From Phoronis ovalis (lineage: Eukaryota > Phoronida > Phoronidae), in NCBI GenBank assembly GCA_028565635.1, contig JAOXYB010068179.1, positions 1 to 10,083 of the forward strand: 10,083 nucleotides of DNA, written 5' to 3'. Of this stretch, positions 7,661 through 10,083 are shown in pieces. Below the pieces are notes generated by a model that saw only the letters and a list, made by a program, of their open reading frames with translations, did no database searches and had not been told where the DNA came from. Position 1 is the stretch's first letter. Every line of letters starts with the position of its first letter. The translations under genes and the position numbers were made by a program.

Positions 7661-7708
7661 CAGGGTGAAACTAGGATATATAGATTTTATATATCCTAGG
7701 GTGAAACC
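7661..7708. repeat. 12-bp perfect hairpin inside a direct repeat
   Basis: CTAGGATATATA (7671-7682) pairs perfectly with 7688-7699 around the loop GATTT (7683-7687). AGGGTGAAAC occurs on both sides at 7662-7671 and 7698-7707, 36 bp apart, so the hairpin is framed by a direct repeat. Confidence 0.85.
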
Positions 7709-7735
7709 AGGAAATAACCATTTCTAATATGTTTT

Positions 7736-7895
7736 GCGCGGTCCAGTATGAACTACCCAAAAACCATTGTTGGCACTGAACCACACAAAGGATCATATCA
7801 TTCACACAATCTTGTGCACGATCCTGTACGAACTATCCATGAAGCATTTTCGGTACTGAACCGCGTAAAGGATTGTGTGAATTGGAAAACCGGTG
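7736..7895. repeat. Tandem duplication, exact 80-bp period
   Basis: 7736-7793 and 7816-7873 align without gaps at 44 of 58 identical positions, most differences being transitions. Inverted matches also run through the block: CGCGGTCCAGTA (7737-7748) against 7854-7865 at 11 of 12 bases, and ATTCACACAATC (7800-7811) against 7871-7882, perfect over 12. The period is not a multiple of three, so this is not a repeated protein domain. Confidence 0.8.
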
Positions 7896-7902
7896 CAACA
7901 AC

Positions 7903-7933
7903 TATGGCTTCCAACTTGTGGTTAGAAGCCATA
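7903..7933. repeat. 9-bp perfect hairpin
   Basis: TATGGCTTC (7903-7911) pairs with GAAGCCATA (7925-7933) around 13 bases. It directly follows the 80-bp duplication and may belong to the same element. Confidence 0.65.
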
Positions 7934-8352
7934 ATAAATATTAAATAATTATACACAAAAGTATTTACTCTGCCGTATATCACATGCAACATAAAACTGA
8001 CTGAAGCTAGCGAGCAACCGAACCTCTAAACACTTCATATATACAGAGAAATTGCGAGGAAGTAGTTCTAAAAATCCCGCCCGGCCGGGGACTTCTTTTC
8101 CTTCTTCAACCACAAACAACAAAATTGATATTACATATCATAATAAAATATTATCTGTCTTGTCTCAAGGTGCCAAGAACCCGGGGGCCAATAGAATAAA
8201 ATGGGATATACACAAATATACACTCTTTTCACACTTCTATTTTTACGAGCATGAGGCGCGTATAACCTTTATAGGGTAGGAAAAGCAATATTATGACCAA
8301 AAAGAAATACATCTGTTTTTAACGGTGGTCTGTTTTGCGTGACGAGTCTTGC

Positions 8353-8458
8353 TTAGGGCCAATTTTCGTTGAGTCTTGTTTTTTTGCTGTTCGAAATTTT
8401 TGTGTTTTTTCTTATAATTAAAGTCTTTGGTTTTGTTATATAAGTTTTGGTTAGGGCC
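8353..8458. repeat. TTAGGGCC direct repeat, 98-bp spacing
   Basis: TTAGGGCC occurs at 8353-8360 and 8451-8458, each preceded by a TTG(C/G) and followed by a similar AATTTT or CATTTT stretch. The surrounding 8330-8540 is T-rich on this strand and probably a degraded repeat. No coding signal was seen. Confidence 0.4.
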
Positions 8459-8609
8459 CATTTTTCAGTCCTCTTTAATCGCTATTTTTGGGGCCATTAG
8501 TGAGCGTGATTACCCACAGTTAATTTGAGTGGCCTTCCCGGGGGTCAAAAGCAGAACTGGAAAACTAACCCACAGGCAAGCTTTTATGACGCAATTTTCA
8601 CAACTTCCT

Positions 8610-8768
8610 ATCCTACACAGTTATTACATTATGAAATTATATTCATTTATATTGTATTGTAATCATTGCATAATTACTGCATTACATTTATTGTAATCCT
8701 AATTGTATTATAATTATTGCTGTTGTGTGGTAGAATATTATAAATTGTAGCTGGGGAATATTGTAGTT
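8610..8768. repeat. AT-rich interspersed repeat, copy B
   Basis: Direct-orientation relative of 6344-6478, with ATTGTAATCATTG (8656-8668), TTATTGCTGTTGTG (8714-8727), GGTAGAATAT (8729-8738) and GGGAATATTGTAG (8754-8766). Similarity stops shortly after the last block. Confidence 0.65.
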
Positions 8769-8798
8769 AGTCAAGGAAGAATACCGTACTGTTATAAT

Positions 8799-8880
8799 AT
8801 TGTAATCATTGTTTTTCGTGTTATAATTACTGCATTATATTTACTGTATTATAGTTATTGTAACCATTATATTATATGCC
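8799..8880. repeat. Partial third copy of the AT-rich repeat
   Basis: ATTGTAATCATTG (8799-8811) and TAATTACTGCATTA (8824-8837) repeat the blocks at 8656-8668 and 8671-8684 (the latter with one change, TTAC for TTAT, just after it). About 10 extra bases lie between them. The copy is truncated before the TTATTGCTGTTGTG block. Confidence 0.5.
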
Positions 8881-10083
8881 TACAAGTTAGTTAAGTGAAC
8901 TGTGATTGTAACTTTCAAGTTAGCTAAGCGGATAAAGAATACGTACGCGTCCTGTAGCAGGGGACAGTATTATAATACAAATTTCGGGGTCCAATTTCAC
9001 CTTTTCATAACATGGTTATAATAGATGTTATATATCAGTGTGTAACTGAATATTATTTTATGTACTTTTGGTTTTCAGCTGATGAATTCTGTAACCGTAT
9101 TTTTATTGTTGGAAATTAATTTGAATCAAATTGAAATACGATTTCAATTCCAATTGTTGTAAGCATAGCATTGTTGCACTGACATAATATCACAACCAGA
9201 CAGTTCGGCACTATGTGACATCATAGGTTCATTATAAAACAAACTTGTCGGAAAGGAAATATATTTGGTGAAGTTATTGACAAAAAGTTTGAAAATATTC
9301 ATGGATGCAATTCTAATTGAAACACCATCATAAACTAAGCTGCAAAATAGTATTTATTAACTCATATTAATTCATATTCTATGAATATGACAACAGATCC
9401 ACCAATATAACAATTGCATATAATTTCCTAAGTGCATGATCCAGTTAATATCATTTCTAAGAATTTATAAGAATTTTAAACATTTGGCATAATTAACGGA
9501 ATCAGTGCAAAACAGTAACTAACCTTAGAATATTTGGCAAATAAATTATAAAACAGTATTTCAAAAACAAATATTGTAATCATTTTTAAACTTGATCCAG
9601 CATTTAATAACAGATAAAATTTATAAGCAGAACTTCTTTTTAGATTTTACACCAATAATACATCCTTTGACACCGGTTCAAAAATACAACTTTATTAAAA
9701 GCATCAAACATTATCAGAACCATGGTTTAAAGCTAAGTCGTTTAAATAACAATTCGTGAAAAATCCGCATTACATTTTTTTCACTCCAAAGAGATGTTTT
9801 CTAAAACTTAAACATTCAAGCTAAGTCATAATGGTATTTTCAAACTGATTTAATTAGCGTTTAATTACATCCTATGAAAATCGTTACCTTTTTTTAAACA
9901 TTAATTAATAATCCAAAGCTTATTCACAGTATTTACAATTCGGTCAAAACAAATGATGGAAGTATCATTTACTTCTTAAAAACGTAGTTAGCTCCAATTT
10001 AGATCCGCAGGATTTTGCTGTAGGATGTACCTTATGATTTTTATGAGATGTCATAAAAAATTAATTAAATTTTGTGCGTTGCA
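8881..10083. other. AT-rich sequence, no gene supported
   Basis: Stop codons are dense in all frames. Small perfect hairpins occur at 9129-9149 (AATTGAAAT/ATTTCAATT, loop ACG) and 9372-9390 (TCATATTC/GAATATGA). At about 9690 the plus strand reads CTTTATTAAAAG, which on the minus strand is a possible AATAAA-type signal. It could belong to the 3' UTR of a minus-strand gene starting beyond the window, but nothing else supports that. Confidence 0.5.

Noticed and set aside
7748-7992. Open frames on both strands (66 and 64 codons) over the 80-bp duplication
   Set aside because: The duplication period is not a multiple of three and the sequence is a web of inverted repeats, so openness on both strands is structural and not coding.
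8052-8279. Plus-strand 75-codon open frame
   Set aside because: No homology I recognise, no start context or splice signal of note; it sits between repeats.

Overview
The window is metazoan nuclear DNA. It is AT-rich and gene-poor, and its only convincing gene is split by spliceosomal introns (GT-AG, both donors GTAAGT). A decayed repeat in intron 2 has the paired TGACCT/AGGTCA blocks and the 'cttcgagatatag' tail that I associate, from memory, with abundant repeats of mollusc genomes. With the other repeats this makes a lophotrochozoan, probably a mollusc, my best guess. No taxonomic marker in the window proves it.

Layout. Bases 1-630 are non-coding 5' flank. Bases 631-4457 hold a three-exon plus-strand gene (exons 631-927, 2883-3023, 3813-4457; introns 1955 and 789 bp, both phase 0) for a 360-residue class A (rhodopsin-family) GPCR, closest in style to the FMRFamide/neuropeptide-receptor-like orphans of invertebrates. 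Intron 1 holds a near-perfect ~80 bp-arm hairpin repeat (1362-1526), a tRNA-like SINE-head candidate (~2060-2180) and a stretch open in two frames without recognisable protein similarity. Intron 2 holds a ~400 bp repeat bounded by 9-bp inverted ends and containing a 263-bp-spaced direct repeat.

Bases 4458-6340 are 3' UTR plus unremarkable AT-rich spacer. From ~6340 to ~8880 the sequence is almost entirely repetitive: two copies of a TTATTGCTGTTGTG...GGGAATATTGTAG repeat, a six-copy ~39 bp minisatellite, a solo-LTR-like unit with TATA box and AATAAA 53 bp apart, a decayed antisense tRNA-Phe-like sequence, several perfect hairpins and an exact-period 80 bp tandem duplication. Bases 8881-10083 are AT-rich with no supported gene.

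There is no operon, pathway or defence-type system here. The most interesting biology is the receptor. It has a full seven-helix layout and an intact frame, but no cysteine in any extracellular segment, so it cannot form the canonical TM3-ECL2 disulphide. It also has an altered DRY motif (GHRF) and a middle exon that encodes almost exactly TM3 and could be skipped in frame. The rest is mobile-element debris.
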